Shown in pieces: positions 63,100 through 64,000 of a DNA stretch of 64,000 bases. Source of the stretch: Micrasema longulum (lineage: Eukaryota > Arthropoda > Insecta > Trichoptera > Brachycentridae). The DNA lies in contig JAGVSM010000226.1 of the NCBI GenBank assembly GCA_022494885.1, forward strand, positions 118,730-182,729. Reading direction: 5' to 3'. Within the stretch, counting starts at the first letter, position 1, and every line of letters starts with the position of its first letter. Both the position numbers and the translations under genes were made by a program. The notes beneath the pieces were generated by a model. It was not told the DNA's origin. It ran no database searches and was given only the letters and a program-made list of their open reading frames with translations.

Positions 63100-64000
63100 T
63101 TATTGGGTGACCCAATAAGAGTGCACGATTTAATTGGTTAAAAAAACCCATGTTTTTCTGAGCGAGAGATAATATTTTTACTGCATTGTGAAGTTAACAT
63201 TTTCCGATTATGTAGGGAATAAAATATTCAGCATATGGCCCTTGCGGCTCTGAACACAGGCTCTTGCTCTTTTCATGAAATTTTCGATGACATTTTCGCA
63301 AAGATGTGGCTTTATCTCACTGATGATGGTTGGATCTCGGCCTTGAGCTCAGGAATTATTTGTAAGATATAACATAACTAAAAACCCGAAAGAAAGAAAT
63401 CACACGGCGTTAAATCGCAAGATCTTGGGGGCCAATTGGCATCGGAATTTCGGGAGATGATTCGGTCTGGAAATCGTTGCTTCAATAAATCGATTGTTTC
63501 GTGCGCGGTGTGGCAGGTTGCGCTGTCCTGCTGAAACCACATGTTGTTCAGATTCATACCATCCAGTTAAAGCCAAAAGAACTCCGTTATCACGTTCCTG
63601 TAACGAATGCCATTCACAGTCACTGCATTTCGACCTCATTTTTAAAGAGGTTAGGCCTAGTCACGACCACCTGACCAAAATCCGCACCGGGCAGTTGCTC
63701 GTTGTGGGTGAATTTGTTTTTTATGGAGCACGCGCGGATTTTCTAAGCCCCAAAATGCGCCTCATCGGTGAAGATGATTTGTTTGAAAAAATCGGCATTC
63801 ATTTCATCTTGCTCCGTCTCCTATTGAACGAATCGCCGGCGCTGTGCATGGTCCGCTGGTTTGAGCTATTGAGTGAGTTAAATTTTGTATGGGTAAAGGT
63901 GAAGATCTTTTGTCAAAATTCGCTGCGTAGTACTTCGTGAAATTTGAAGTTATTGTGAACGATGCCGAACTGATATTTCCGGGTTTTCGGTAACACTTTC
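63100..64000 (-). pseudogene. Tc1/mariner-superfamily transposase relic, cut by window edge
   Basis: Read on the minus strand from the right edge: ESVTENPEISVRHRSQ, then STTQRILTKDLHLYPYKI (DNA-binding domain), HAQRRRFVQ, IIFTDEAHFGAF (first catalytic Asp, DEAHF), then NMWFQQDSATCHTAHETIDL (second Asp, QQD). About 25 residues later comes WPPRSCDLTPCDFFLSGF (third acidic position), all in one frame from about 63545 to 63385. After a break comes ENVIENFMKRARACVQSRKG. 36 residues separate the Asp of QQD from the Asp of SCD. The N-terminus lies outside the window. At least four frame changes disrupt it. A palindrome TTATTGGGTGACCCAATAA at 63100-63118 probably marks the terminal repeat. Plus-strand frame 63494-63940 is a shadow. 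Confidence 0.8.

Noticed and set aside
63494..63940. Plus-strand frame of 148 aa
   Set aside because: It is the antisense shadow of the transposase relic, whose motifs are on the minus strand.
1..64000. CRISPR array, prophage, operon or endogenous virus
   Set aside because: No regularly spaced short repeats with unique spacers, no dense co-directional ORFs, and no capsid, polymerase or integrase frames other than LINE RT and DNA-transposon relics were seen.

Overview
The window looks like a stretch of insect nuclear DNA. It is strongly AT-rich and full of decayed non-LTR retrotransposon pieces, tRNA-derived SINEs, Tc1/mariner relics and small inverted-repeat elements. I found no certain host gene, no operon-like gene packing and no bacterial or viral gene block. 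The insect order cannot be fixed from sequence alone; the repeat style would fit a moth, a beetle or a bug. Family names rest on recognisable protein motifs and structure, not on a database search.

Left third (1-22 kb): 3' ends of several LINE families (245-928, 1930-2365, 4654-4845, 8150-8526, 10660-11440, 13345-14030, 19795-20870); three SINE groups; a 222-bp palindromic element (6205-6426); and a P-superfamily-like element with a THAP-type first exon (6615-7412). A short dispersed repeat of about 395 bp occurs in both orientations throughout.

Middle (22-45 kb): two TTAA- or hairpin-type mini-elements (25461-25631, 25779-26070), a GC-rich island (27826-28045), a second THAP element (28464-29092), the best preserved retrotransposon (34681-36961, 5'-truncated and frameshifted), a decayed mariner (41160-41718), a LINE tail with a CCHC knuckle (42440-42753) and a long hairpin built from the 395-bp repeat (43275-43750).

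Right third (45-64 kb): a 630-bp inverted-repeat element (45464-46097), RTE-like fragments, a 450-bp GA-rich satellite followed directly by a SINE (50830-51530), LINE fragments (56656-56960, 57478-58400), a second ~220-bp palindromic element (58787-59009), a three-unit tandem array that runs into the 395-bp repeat (59285-59860) and a Tc1/mariner-class transposase relic cut by the window edge (63100-64000). Three ORFs (26222-26539, 55627-56001, 61445-61613), all on the minus strand, are the only candidates for host coding sequence, and each is weak.

The most distinctive material is the ~395-bp repeat. It has more than 20 pieces here, a palindromic CTCCCTAGGGAG hinge and tandem, head-to-head and tail-to-tail arrangements. 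The paired THAP-exon elements come next.
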